A stretch of DNA of 64,000 nucleotides from Diploptera punctata (lineage: Eukaryota; Arthropoda; Insecta; Blattodea; Blaberidae): NCBI GenBank assembly GCA_030220185.1, contig JASPKZ010002336.1, positions 282,501 to 346,500 on the forward strand, written 5' to 3'. Under the pieces are notes generated by a model. That model was not told the origin of the DNA, searched no databases, and saw only the letters and a program-made list of their open reading frames with translations. Position 1 is the stretch's first letter; each line of letters opens with the position of its first letter. Shown piece by piece: positions 40,001-52,859 of the stretch. A program made the translations under genes and the position numbers.

Positions 40001-43000
40001 ACGACAAGAATACCCCTAATGCATAGCATGCATTTCTAGAATTGGGCCATGAAAATCTAAATGCAATTTAAAAAATTGGTTTCTATAAATTTTGAAGATT
40101 TACATTTATCTAGCATTCTTGAATTTATAATTGACAAGGAATAATTACAATAGGCTATATTGTATTTTAGTAGGCTATGAATTGTCGCATTTGTAATCGG
40201 TTCTTTTAAAGCTAATACAATATATCTAGGTATATACACGTATGGAATCTTGATTATTGATTGAAAACTCTCCGGGATAAGGGGTTTTATTATAACCTCA
40301 GTATGATGGTTGTCCAGCGGTCCGGTTTGTTTCCCCGCAGCTGTAACATATAATTAAATACAAAGATGCCGACTACCGCCTCTATAATAATTCCGCATGT
40401 TAATCATTGTCAAGCGGCACCTTCTTTTGTGTAAACGGACAACCATCATAGTGAGACGATAGTAGGCCATCTAAAATATTCCCATTTTTTTTGTTAATAT
40501 CTTGTAAATGAGTGATAGTATACAATAATTACATACTCATATGACCTATATTGTTACGTCGATTATTTTATAATGTATCCCTCTTTTGTTCCGAGGTAGG
40601 CCTATTTGAATTCAGCCACTTCTTCAAAATTTCCCTCACTTGACATTAACTGTCCATTTCCATTATACAATGCAGTTCTATGTGTGACAATATGCTCGAA
40701 TTTAGTTTTGTTCAGGTTTATTTACAGTTCCATATCTTAGTGTTACCCAATAGAATGTGTGTATTACCCCTTGGTATCTCCTCGCTATCATCTAAATATT
40801 ACGTCATCACCTTATTAAAACCTTTGAATTTTGCATCTTCTTCTTATAAAGATTCTCAGGGACTCTTGTCATTTCAACTTCTAAAAAATTGTTAACTAAA
40901 AATATATATAACTTTTATTCTAGTTATTTTATATGTATGACAAAAATGGTATTTTACTTTAAGGGAAGAGAAAAGATTGCAAGTATTTGAGAATAAAGTT
41001 CTTAGGAAAATGTTTGGACCGAAGAGAGACAAGACTAAACAGTGAGACAGACAATCTTTATGGGGAACCAGATGTAATAAGAGCAGTTAAGTCGCGCGGA
41101 TATAAGCTCTCCATTCACCCTTATCCTGATCTGATATTTTCATGTCATACCCTGTATAATTTGCCTCCCTCAAATCATGGTATGCTTTTCCCACCTTATA
41201 TTTGGTCTACCTACTGAGCCCTTTCCCTGTGATTTTCCTACAAAAATATTCCTCTTTCATTCTGCATTCGTGCCACACGTCCTGCCCATAGCAGTCTACA
41301 GGACTTAACTGTTCGTATTACACCTGGTTTCCCATACAGATCATGCACCTCACTGTTATCTTAGTCTTTTCCATTCACTTGTAAGGCCTATGTTAATATC
41401 TCTTTGGTTCGAAAATTGTCCTAAGAACTTTATTCTCAAATACTCGTAATATTTTCTCTTCACTTAAAGTAAGTGTCCCTATTTTGCATCCAACTGGAAG
41501 AATAACCGTTTTATTTATTTTTAGTAGAACTTTTTTGTGAAAAATTGGGATGAAAAGAATTCCTGTAATGTGTATTATTATTACTTTAATAATAATATTA
41601 ATAATTATTGATTTATTATTATTGTTATTGTTATATTTATAATAATATTATTATTAATTTTTATTAATAATAATAATAATAATTACGTTCCAGGGAAGTC
41701 ATCAGTTATGAGTGTTTTTAACTACCAATACATATAAAAATCATATGATGATTATAAGATTAATAGCTGCATATTATATTTTATAACTATAACAATTTTG
41801 TTATATTGCAGTTAGAAAACATAAAGAAAAAGTACTATCTGCTTTAAACGATGAAGGTAGATGATAATAAATATTTATGCGGAATTAGACTCGTGTATAC
41901 ATCTAGAGTGACTTTTAAGATGACCTCACATTTAAAACAAAAATAACTCAAAATCTAGAAAATCTACTTTCACTTGTTGATTAGCCTTGGGTCAGGTTAA
42001 GGTGGCTTCTTTCACGCTCTACAGACACATGTCGGCCGGATATTTTAAGTTCATGTTATGAGTGCAAGGAAATATAAATTTCTTCATTTAAATCTCTCTT
42101 CTTCTTTTATATAAGCTCTAGTATGTTAAGCGCTTTTCTTGCCTCTTTACACAAGTAAATGATGTCGGTGAATGATGTTTTAGATACGTACTGACATCTC
42201 TATGAACGAAACAATAAATAGCAAATTTAGCAAGCCTGTGGGCTTATCTTAAGATTCCTTGCATGGTAAATAAACAAGGTCATAGTAAACTTTCATCTAC
42301 AAGGTACGAGATGTCATTGCCACGGGAAATTCGAACAGCTGTTATCCTTGCCTTGGTTTCTTTAAAAAAACCTTCGTTGGTTTTTTTTTTCTGGACATGT
42401 TCCCTACGTTTGCAGCAAAAATATTCGAATTCTCATACCATTTATTTTCCGAAACATTGTATAAAATAGTTAACATATTGTGACTTTACAAAGTTTGGGG
42501 CCTTACACATTGATTGCTTTGCGTTCATGTCACTTGCTTTTCAAAATTTACCAATTTTCAATTTTTGTTTCGTAAACTACTCCGTAGAGTGTGATTACTC
42601 CAAGTATTGTATTCATACGTCAAAGATATCGTCAAGAGGTTATAATCTCTACTTGTTATTATACATCAAATGCATTGACATCATCATACTATAGCCTATA
42701 ATACCTACATATTATTTTGCAATGCTTGTAACATCTGTGACCTTCCAAAGTCGGGATTCTGCAGTCAAACAATCTTCTCTATATTGGTTTACTACTTTTT
42801 TTCTAATATTCAAGATTTGTCATAATACATTTAATTATACCTCCGATATTATTTGGTATATATATATGTCCACCGCTGTGGTCTCGAGGTTGCGTGCTGC
42901 CTTGTCACGCAGCAGGCCCGGGTTCGATCCCCGGTCGGGGCAGTTTTCTGGGTGAGGTTTTTATCGGGGTCCCAAACGGTCCCCGAAATCATATGGCCAG

Positions 43001-43171
43001 CATCATCATATTCATCCTTATCGTCATCATCATCATCATCATCATCCTTCACCGGTGTGGAAAGCAACGGGAAGCTACCACACCTACAATTCCCTAGAAA
43101 AGCTGCAAGCATAGCATGGAAATGCTATGATTGCAGGGAAGGACCTGGCCTCGGGCAGAATTAGTATGGAT

Positions 43172-43212
<41 letters not shown>

Positions 43213-45049
43213 GATGACTGTCAACCGCTGTGGTCTCGAGGTATCGTGCTGCCTTGTCACGCAGTGGGCCCGGGTTTTATTCCCAGTCGGGACAGGCTCC
43301 TGGGTGAGGTTTTTTCGGGGTTTTTCCTCACCTGTAAGACAATTGTCAGGAAGTTTAGGACCCAACGGACCCCGAAAATTATTCGGCCATCATCATCATC
43401 CTTATCATTATCATAATCATCCTTCACCGGTGTGGAAAGCAACGGGAAGCTACCACACCTATAGTTCCCTAGTAAAACTGCAAAGAATAGCATGAAAATA
43501 CTATGATTGCAGTGAAAGACCTGCCCTCGGGCAGAATTACTATGGATGGATGTATATGATAACTAGACCTTGTGTAGGTATATAAGGTTTATAGCTAATT
43601 TTTCCTGAAGGAATAAATGAAAAGAAATGACGTAGGTAACATGTTTTATAAAAAAATAATAAATAGTTTAATTGTACCTAAAAGTTCCTACTTTATTCAT
43701 TGATTACAATTTCGTATTTTTAACCTTTTTTATTTTTATTTTAAGGTGTATAAACATCCATTTTACCAATTCGTATATTTTTTCCTGTTTTTTTAACCTA
43801 GTATTGTCATTTTTAAATTAGATTTACATAATATTTGTCTCAATTAATTGAACATATAATTTTAATTTGTTGTCAATAAATAGGTTTGCTACAGTTAATT
43901 AATTTTATTTCTATCTATCTTCGGGGTTTTTACAGTTTCTGCCGTCATTCCGTGCCAAACTCCAAAGCCTACGATCTTGGGCATCTTCAATGCTTAGCCC
44001 TTTTGCTAGCATTACTATCCTCATGCTTTCCATCCATGTTAACTTTGGTCTCACTTTTTTCTTCTTTCTGGTGGGTTGCCATTGATATAGTAGTTCGGCC
44101 ATCGCTCATCTTCCATTCTTAAAATATACCCTAACCATTTTAATTCTTTCTCCTCAATTCTTTCAATTATGCTCTATTCTGCTTCCATTATGTTTCTAAT
44201 TTCCTTATTTGTGACATGTTCTAATTTTGACTTTCTAGCACTTCTGCGTAAATATCCATTTCTAGAGCTATTAGTCTATTCCTGCAGTACTTATTGATAC
44301 CTGACACCCATGTATTGCAACATATCCCGCCAATGTTTTACGAATATATTTTTTGTGTCTTTCCAAATATGCTTATCCCACCATATGGAATTTAACAATG
44401 ATATTATTTTGCTACTCAATTCATCTATGCTTTATGTTCTCTTTGCCTATACCTTCAATGTTATCCATAATTATTCCCAATTTTTTTTTTCACTTGCTTT
44501 ATTCGAATTCCTTCTTCCAATGTCAAATTTTCTCTTTCATTGCTATTTATTGCCAAATATTCTGTTTTTTTTTGTAATTTACTGCGAGACCCCATTTCTT
44601 TTATTAGTTTTATAATTATTACATCCATTTTGCTGCTAATATACAAGTATCGTGCAACACATTAAAAAAAACTGCTAATTTTTTACAGTTTTAAAGCCTA
44701 TTTTAATTGCCTTACCTATATTCTAGAATCTAAAATCCAATGTATAATAATATCAATACTGGAAGTTCAATGTTTTCTGACTTAGAGATTTTAAAAACTC
44801 GTCAATATTATTTTACTTGATGGATATCACAATAATATGTGATCCAGATCCCTATAATTTTGCGACATAAATATATAATTTTCCCTCAGACGAAATTTTT
44901 ATTATAAACAAGGTGTCATTAAAGGTGCCTTCTTTGTTTGAAATTATCAAAAAAAATGTTGTTGATTGAAAATAGATGTCATATTGTAGACGTATGATGT
45001 TTACAATCATGGCCTGAACATTTTGAGGTAAAATGGTGTCTGCAAAACA

Positions 45050-45083
<34 letters not shown>

Positions 45084-45117
45084 GTTATTGTTGTTATTAT
45101 TAGTATTGTTATTATTA

Positions 45118-45182
<65 letters not shown>

Positions 45183-48100
45183 GTAGTATCAGCATCACGT
45201 AAGTACTAGTTTCTTAATTTCATAATATATAAGGATTTTTTTCAAGGCCTACTGCTCAGTAATTCGGATAGACAACTTTCACAATTGCGGAAGGAAGGTA
45301 CTGTACATATTGCCTCTCACCTAACGGACTAAAGGCTTGATTCCTGGCCAGTAAAAGTTCCTAGTCAAGTTTTTGTTTTCTGAATAACGAGTCAAATAGT
45401 ATATTAATAAAATAATGCGTGTAATAGTATTTTCTAATAACATTGACCATCATCTTAGAAAACCATCTTCCCCTTTTGAAATATTAATACAAAGACCCTT
45501 TTCTTTAGTTACAATGTAATCCAGGAGAAATATATAGTAGTGATAATTCTTTATGTATAAACTAATATTAACACTCAAAAAAATTAATAGATAACTAAAT
45601 CAGCAGATAGGCTACCTCTAAAAATTGTAGTAGCATCTTGATTTAAAATTTATCATGTCACTCTTAATACGAAAGATGAAAGAAACTACCTCTATAATAC
45701 TAGTGATTTCACATAGTCCTATTGCCTAATACCATGAATTCCCCAAAAACGTATCATAAGTTAATTTCATCGCCATAGATATTGCTGGAACATGGAAAGA
45801 CTTTCAGTATTATGTTAGTACTCGCAAAGCATTACGATACTCAATTGAGGCGTCCAGTCAGGTAAGGGGATAAGCCACACTTTCATGAAAAGTGAGATTA
45901 TTACATTTCTGGAATGCAGTGCCATCTATCTTTGTAACCACGAATTGTTATAAGTATGGGTTATACCATTGGACAGCTATGTTGTATTTCAATTCAGTAT
46001 GCTCATCATGTTTTCTCAAATTCCAGTGAGAGAACGGTATATCCCACAACTTCACATTTTGACCACAAGAGGGAAGGGTGATCAGCAGTGTTGACAACAC
46101 ATGTAGTATAGACTAAATTTAACCCATTGTTTTCAACACATTGTTTAGCAACTAGAATTAAATAGTGTTGTATTGTTGAGTTCGAAATTTAATTGTGGCT
46201 TACCATTTAAATGAGTAACAAATCACTTCTGCTGTTAACTTAAAACTTATCTGTTTTCGGTAATAGTTTTGCTAATGTGGTTTATCATTGTTTGCTGCAC
46301 TGGTAGTAAATGAATATATGTTTGTATCTGTTTTGTTATCAAAACGGATGTTATTAATGTTGGTGACGATAATCAGAGTAATAGGGGGAAAAAAAAAGAA
46401 AGACCAAGAAATGAAGAACAGTAGAAAAGAAAATAAGGCGAAAAGGTTACGAAATGCTGGCTTAGAATATGTAAGTGACAAAACTAATAAAATGGTTGAA
46501 AAGAGACAGTTGAAGCCAGGTTGTGATTGTGTTAACAAGATTCATATGTCAAAATTAAAATGGTGCAGATATAATTTAAGCGAGGAACAAAAATTGGAAT
46601 ACTTTCAGAGTTATTGCAAACTTTTAAGCTATGATTTACAGATTGCATTTTTATTTGGTTTGATAAAATCACAAAGTTGTTCACGAACTTACATTAGCGG
46701 AACGGGTGCATCAAGACGTCAAATAACCAACAAATATTTTGTTAAAAGTAGTGGTGGCCATGATATACGACTTTTCCTACTGCATTCTGCAATATTTTTG
46801 GGATCACAAAGAAACGTGTACAAATAGCTAGAAGAGATGCCAGAATCCACAAAAATAATACTGAACAAGGTAATAGAACTATTGAAATGGTTAAAACAAA
46901 TCTAACATTATGAGAAAAAAAAAATCTAATTCGAAGTACTTTAAAATTTTAGTTCAAAATGCCGGATATAGAAATGTTTTCAAAAGAGAATCAGTTCATG
47001 AGGTTCATATCTCTTACGAACATACACAAGGGCAGATTTTTAAAATTATATTCGGATATGTTGTAAAAAAAAGGATCATATCCCTTGCAAAAGGGTTAGT
47101 CCCTGCTGACTAGTTGTTACGAAGTTCGCGGGTCCAAACCCGGCCGAGGTCAATGCAATATTCAAAATATTCTACAGAAGGGAAGTAAAACCGTCGTCCC
47201 GTATCATAAAATTAAGGCACGTAAAAGAACATTAAGCCTGAATTAAGAAATGTGTAAGCAAGATATGTTTGCTCTTTCACGTCCAGTTTTAATTACGTCG
47301 CTAATGACCTGGGATGAATATTTCATGGTTAAATAAAAAAATCTCATGAATACATTCTGATATCTCGTAGAAATAATTGTTTTAAAATGGGTTTGTATAG
47401 ACTTGAGTCATTTTGCAGATAGTTTCTGATACTTTGTAAAGCGATTTAGATATTTTCTAGGGAACTTATCCTTTGAAAATAATTTTGAATTTATTGCTAA
47501 TACATTCAGATCACTTACAAAAGAACTCATATCACTTGTAGTGACCCAGTTCCCTTGAAAAGGTGCTCGAATCTCTTGTTAAACGGCATATCTCGTAGAA
47601 AGAGAGTCACATCTCTTGCTGAGGGATTTAGTCCGTCTCTTGTAAAATGACTCAAATTTCTTGTTAAAATGTATATCATGCAAAGTAAAAATATATTTTG
47701 TTAACTACTTCAGTTCAATTATTTGCTGTGTGTAATGTTTTTTTTTTGCACTCTGTAAAAAAACTCAAGGTACTTTAGTTGGTTTTAATGGTGTTGCTGA
47801 ACTGTACTTCATGCTCATATTTTTACTGTATATCTATCTGTTAAGGTTAAGGTGGCAGTATTGCATAAATCATAAAATCATGATAAAAATCTACTTTATC
47901 ATAAATAATAAACATTCAGCTGCCATCAAATCATCCCTATTTTTTTTGTCTGTTTATTCCTGTACATTCCCACGTGGGGCAAGTGTGCCCTATTGCGAGT
48001 TACTTTACCAAGCTAATTTAATTGCCCTTATTTCCATATACTGGCAAGTCTAGTTAATTCGACGTTGGATAGTTCGAATTATTGTACAATTCGAATAAAA

Positions 48101-48789
48101 TTTTATTCTTCTTGAAATTCATATTTCAATCAGTTATTAAAATTTGATATTTAATTCGATTTTTTAAGCTTAAATTTGGATAATTCGAAGGCAGGATTTT
48201 GTTTCAAGTTAGTGAATTTGTAACTTAATTATTTCCAAGAACTCACAAAAATGCTCTCATTTGAATATACAGTATCATGGACAGAACTGCCCAGCGACCC
48301 GCGTGAACAGATCTTCGGCCCAGTGAGTGTGGCCCTCGGGCTGTGACCCGCGTGAGCAGGTATGATCAGATAGTGGGCCGAAGATCTCCTAACCACCTGC
48401 TCACGCGGGTCATACGGCAGTTCATCTATGCTTTGACTTTGGACAGGTAGTGCCTACTGTTAACAGGCTTGATCATTATCTCTGCAGTCTTTGCAAACTG
48501 TACCCTCCCCCAGGGATTCTAATCCCTGCCCTCCCCTATCTGCTGAACCGACAACGTTGGGAGACTTGCAGGAATCGACAATCGCAATTTGATACCTGTG
48601 TGTGTTACATGATACCAATAATAGAGTTCAGGAGGATTTAAAGATATTGGGAATTAAAGGATGGTTGGTCTGTTGCCAGGGATAGAGAATTCTGGAAGAG
48701 AGTTCTAAAGGGAAGCCGGGGATCAAATTGGGATGCTGTGGTGATGAATTTAATACAGTATTTTTCATTAGTGTTTTTTATTTTATACA

Positions 48790-48838
<49 letters not shown>

Positions 48839-49179
48839 GTAAGCCTGTGTTTCTCTCAACGAGACGTAGGCGCTCTCCCCCTACAGGGGAGAAATTGAAC
48901 CATACTAGTTTAGTTACACTTGTTTTCAGATATATGTCGTTGAGTGGCCCGGATTTAATTTTTCGCCCCATAGGAACATCTAGGATGGGGGAAATTCGGT
49001 AATTTTTGCATAGAGGCCTGAACATTTTCAGACTCGGGACCCATGGTTTAAAGTCCCTCCCGAAGGACTTCGTCCTTGGATTTTTCCATCCTAAAAATTG
49101 ATCGACGCCGACCGGGTTTGAACCCGTGGCTCTCGGGACCAGAGGAAAGGAGCATAACCACTAGTCCACCGAGGTCGAC

Positions 49180-49243
<64 letters not shown>

Positions 49244-52200
49244 AATAATAATTCAGCGCATGGATCGTCACAGAATACCAAAACAAATTCTTCACTACAT
49301 TCCTCGAGGCAGAAGATCTGTGGGTCGACCTTTTCGGAGATGACGGGAGACCGTAACGGGCCACTGGGCCTAATACTTGAAAGGACGATGATGATGATGA
49401 TTAAAATAATAATTCTTTGAATATAATGTTATATGCAAATCCAATGATAATCAGTCCTAAGAGAAATGTGTTAAAGAGACCGACTGGTGAATTTCTTTTA
49501 GTTTTCATCTGATTGTTTTGAAATTTTTATCACGTTCATTATGTGCTTACAGAAGCGTTTCTGTGAAGTTTGGTGTTTATAAGAAGAACAATTTCAGAAT
49601 TATAATTTTTAAAACTATTTTTTTAATCTTCTTCTTCTTCCTTCCAAGTATTAGGCCAAGGCCTGTTACGATCCTATAGAAAATTTTCCCTCCAGCGTTT
49701 CATAGGACGGCCCAGTGATCTTCGTCCTCTTGGTATATAATTATAAACAGCTTTGGGGATCCGATTTGAACTCATTCTTTCAAGATGGTGTTTCCAATTT
49801 AGTTGGTACTGTTTAATATATTCCAAAATTGGCAACCAATCGAAGGGACTATTATTATGCTTTCAAGTCTTATACGAGAATTTCCCGGAAGGATCAAACT
49901 AATGACGACCAAAGCATGAAAAAGGACAACTCTTGGAAGAAAAAAAATATTTTGCTTTTTAGCACATGGAATGTACAAGGGATTAACTATAAAGATGATC
50001 AATTAGATGATATATTGTGCAAAAAGGGGATTTCATTAGCTGTAATATCAGAAACAAAAAAGAAATTACAAGGCACCAAAGAAACTCAAAATTACATTCA
50101 GTTTTATAGTGGTGTAAAAAAACATATTCATGCACAAGCAGGTGTAGCCGTTATTTTTTTAATATTTCCTAAAAAATGTTCCTTATGATGCATTTTTAAA
50201 TATTCTCTGTTGAAATTTGAGATCAGAGTCTTCATGATTCCACTAAACACATTTGCTATGCAAAAAAAAAAATCATAAAGGGAGGATACTGCTTATTTTT
50301 ATTTTTTTGAAAAAAAAATTCTTATTATTTTTTCCATCTCAGTTTAAAAGAACACGTGTGTCTTAGACCAGTAACTGCATAGCAAATTTGAATTAGCATT
50401 TATTTGAGAGTCTAACCACAAATTTTCACTTTGATAGCAAAAAAATTGCGTCGTAAGGAGCATCTTATGTTTTGGAAAATGTCGAAAAATGGAAACCGAA
50501 AAAACCGCATTTTAAATTTAAGTAGTAATGCTAACCATACGTGCAAGGGTAATTAAACTCTTACGTCACGGGGTCAATTTTGCTCCTACAATAAAACTGT
50601 TTACATGAAAATGATCATAAAGAATCAGAATCATTAAAAAGCAAATAAACAAAAAATTAATTTTTTACCATTTTTTTCAACATTTTCACCATTCGGTCCC
50701 CTTAAATTGTGCAGAGGGATTTGTTGAGTATTCATTTAAATCTTCAGCAAATCCATTTAACGCATCGCGAGAAATCCTGCACTTCATAAACAGTTCAGTT
50801 AACATAAGCAATTTAGGAAGCCCAGATCTCTTTCAAATGCTTCAGAACCGATTAAATTTCTGTTACGAAGTTATTCTCTCTTTAAAAGGTTGTCCAGTTT
50901 TATATGTACCGCTATCTCTAGTTTATTTTTATCCTCAACTCGTGTCCAACTCAAGGTCGGGTCGAGGTATGAGATGAGATGTTGCCCCTATATTTATAGA
51001 GGGGTCTGTGAACACAAGGATGCCTGACGCACGGTCAAAGGGGCGGATGAATTAAATGAAACGAAATGGATGAGATGAGTATGGATAAATGGTGGGATTA
51101 AATTTGTGGCAGGGAAAAACGGGAGAAAAACCTGCCCAAGCTCCGTTTCGTCCACCACGAAACCCACATGGAGTAACCGAGACTCGATCTTGGGACCTCA
51201 GCGGTGAGAGGCGGGCGCCACGGAGCGTATGTCTAGTTTACTAGAGAGAAAATACTACATTAGCCTCATTTTAAGTAACCTGTAAGTACGGCTATTTTTA
51301 TGTCTGCAGCTATACCAGATGTCATTGAAAGTTATTTTAAGGAGAAGATTGTAGTGACAGTGAATCACACTGTCTTATACAACACGTTTCTCATTGCAAG
51401 AAAATTAACACATTTAACACCTTCTTCATGTAGCACACTTCCGATATCTGAAAATATCTTTCGTTTACCGTTTAGTTTATTTATTCATTCATTTACACCT
51501 TAAGAAGAAACTGAATCTTCGAGAGAAATCTTATTAAGTTGTCTTACCTTAGAGCTTTTCATCTCAGAATTGCTATAAGAGGAAATGCATTTCTTGACTA
51601 CCACGATATTATTTTTTAAAATTTTAGTACTATTATTGTTCTTCTTCCTCTACGCATGAAAGCTGGCAGCTTCATTCACTACAGGTCCGGGGTATGGTGA
51701 CTTCCTTCCATCGTAGTTGTGGTCTTCCTAAAGGCCTTTATCTGCTGAGGTGTCCAGTCACGTACTTTCTTCACTAATCTACTGTTCTCCATTCTATGTG
51801 ATCGTTCCAATTTAGTCTTCTATCATTTATCCAGAGGTTTATAGGTTCAATTTCACATTCTTCTCTAATAACAGAGCTGCGAATTTTCTCTCTCAGCGAT
51901 TTTCCTTAAAACTTTCATTTTGGTTGTTTCATTGATTTGTTTTGTTTTTTGAGTTTCTGTTCAGCATTCACAACCATATCTTAGAACTGGTCTTATGACA
52001 GATTTGTAAATTTTTACTTTTGTATCTATTCTTAAATTTTTATTTTTCCAGACAGTGTTGTTTAAACATCCCGATCTTTTGCTTGCATTATTTGCTTGAT
52101 GGAGAATTTCATCTGTTATTCTGTTGCTGCTATTAATTTCTATTCCTAAATATTTGAATTTCATGACCTGTTCTATACTTTTCCCTTCTATCTCTAATTT

Positions 52201-52828
52201 AACACGTCGTGGGCCCTTGGATAATGCCATTGATTTGGTTTTATTTGTTGAGATTTTCATGTTATATTTTGCTGCAATTATTCTAAATGTGTGCAATAGC
52301 ATTTGCAAATTATCTTCACTGTTATTATTATAATGATATTGGATACAATGTTCTTATTATCGCTTCAGTATTATGGTTGTCCATTTATATAAAAAGCGGG
52401 TGCCGCGCGACAATGCTTGACAATGATTGACATGCGGAATTATTTTAGTGGTGGTAGTCGGCATCATTGTATTTAATTATATGTAACAGCTGCGGGGAAA
52501 CAAAGCGATAATCCAGAAGTTTTATATTTATATGATTAAATGTATTTAACGTTTTCATTATTAAAGAATTTATTTATTTGCTACTAACTAAAGACAGATT
52601 GTATATTATACATATATAAGATACTTGATCCAAATACTCGTAACGCCAAATTAAGGTTCATGTAATTTATAAAATTTTCTTTAAATTGAATAAAACTTTT
52701 TTCATAAGTTAATGTTTTATTTTTGGGCATCATATGGCGGATATGTTTCCTGCTTCCACGTGTCTCCATTTGCTTAGAAATGAGTATTGGCGTAAAAGGC
52801 ATATATGTCGTTATTTGCACAAATATCT

Positions 52829-52859
<31 letters not shown>

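Noticed and set aside
43127..43495. Plus-strand open frame of 122 codons with His-rich HHHHPYHYH segment
   Set aside because: It is a SINE-1 copy translated through; the same His-rich peptide arises from the (ATC)n of every SINE-1.
48840..49178. tRNA gene at the head of the family-8 element
   Set aside because: Boxes are good but it continues directly into a SINE body.
51300..51503. Possible exon after a TCTGCAG
   Set aside because: No domain, no donor and no link to flanking exons in a known family.
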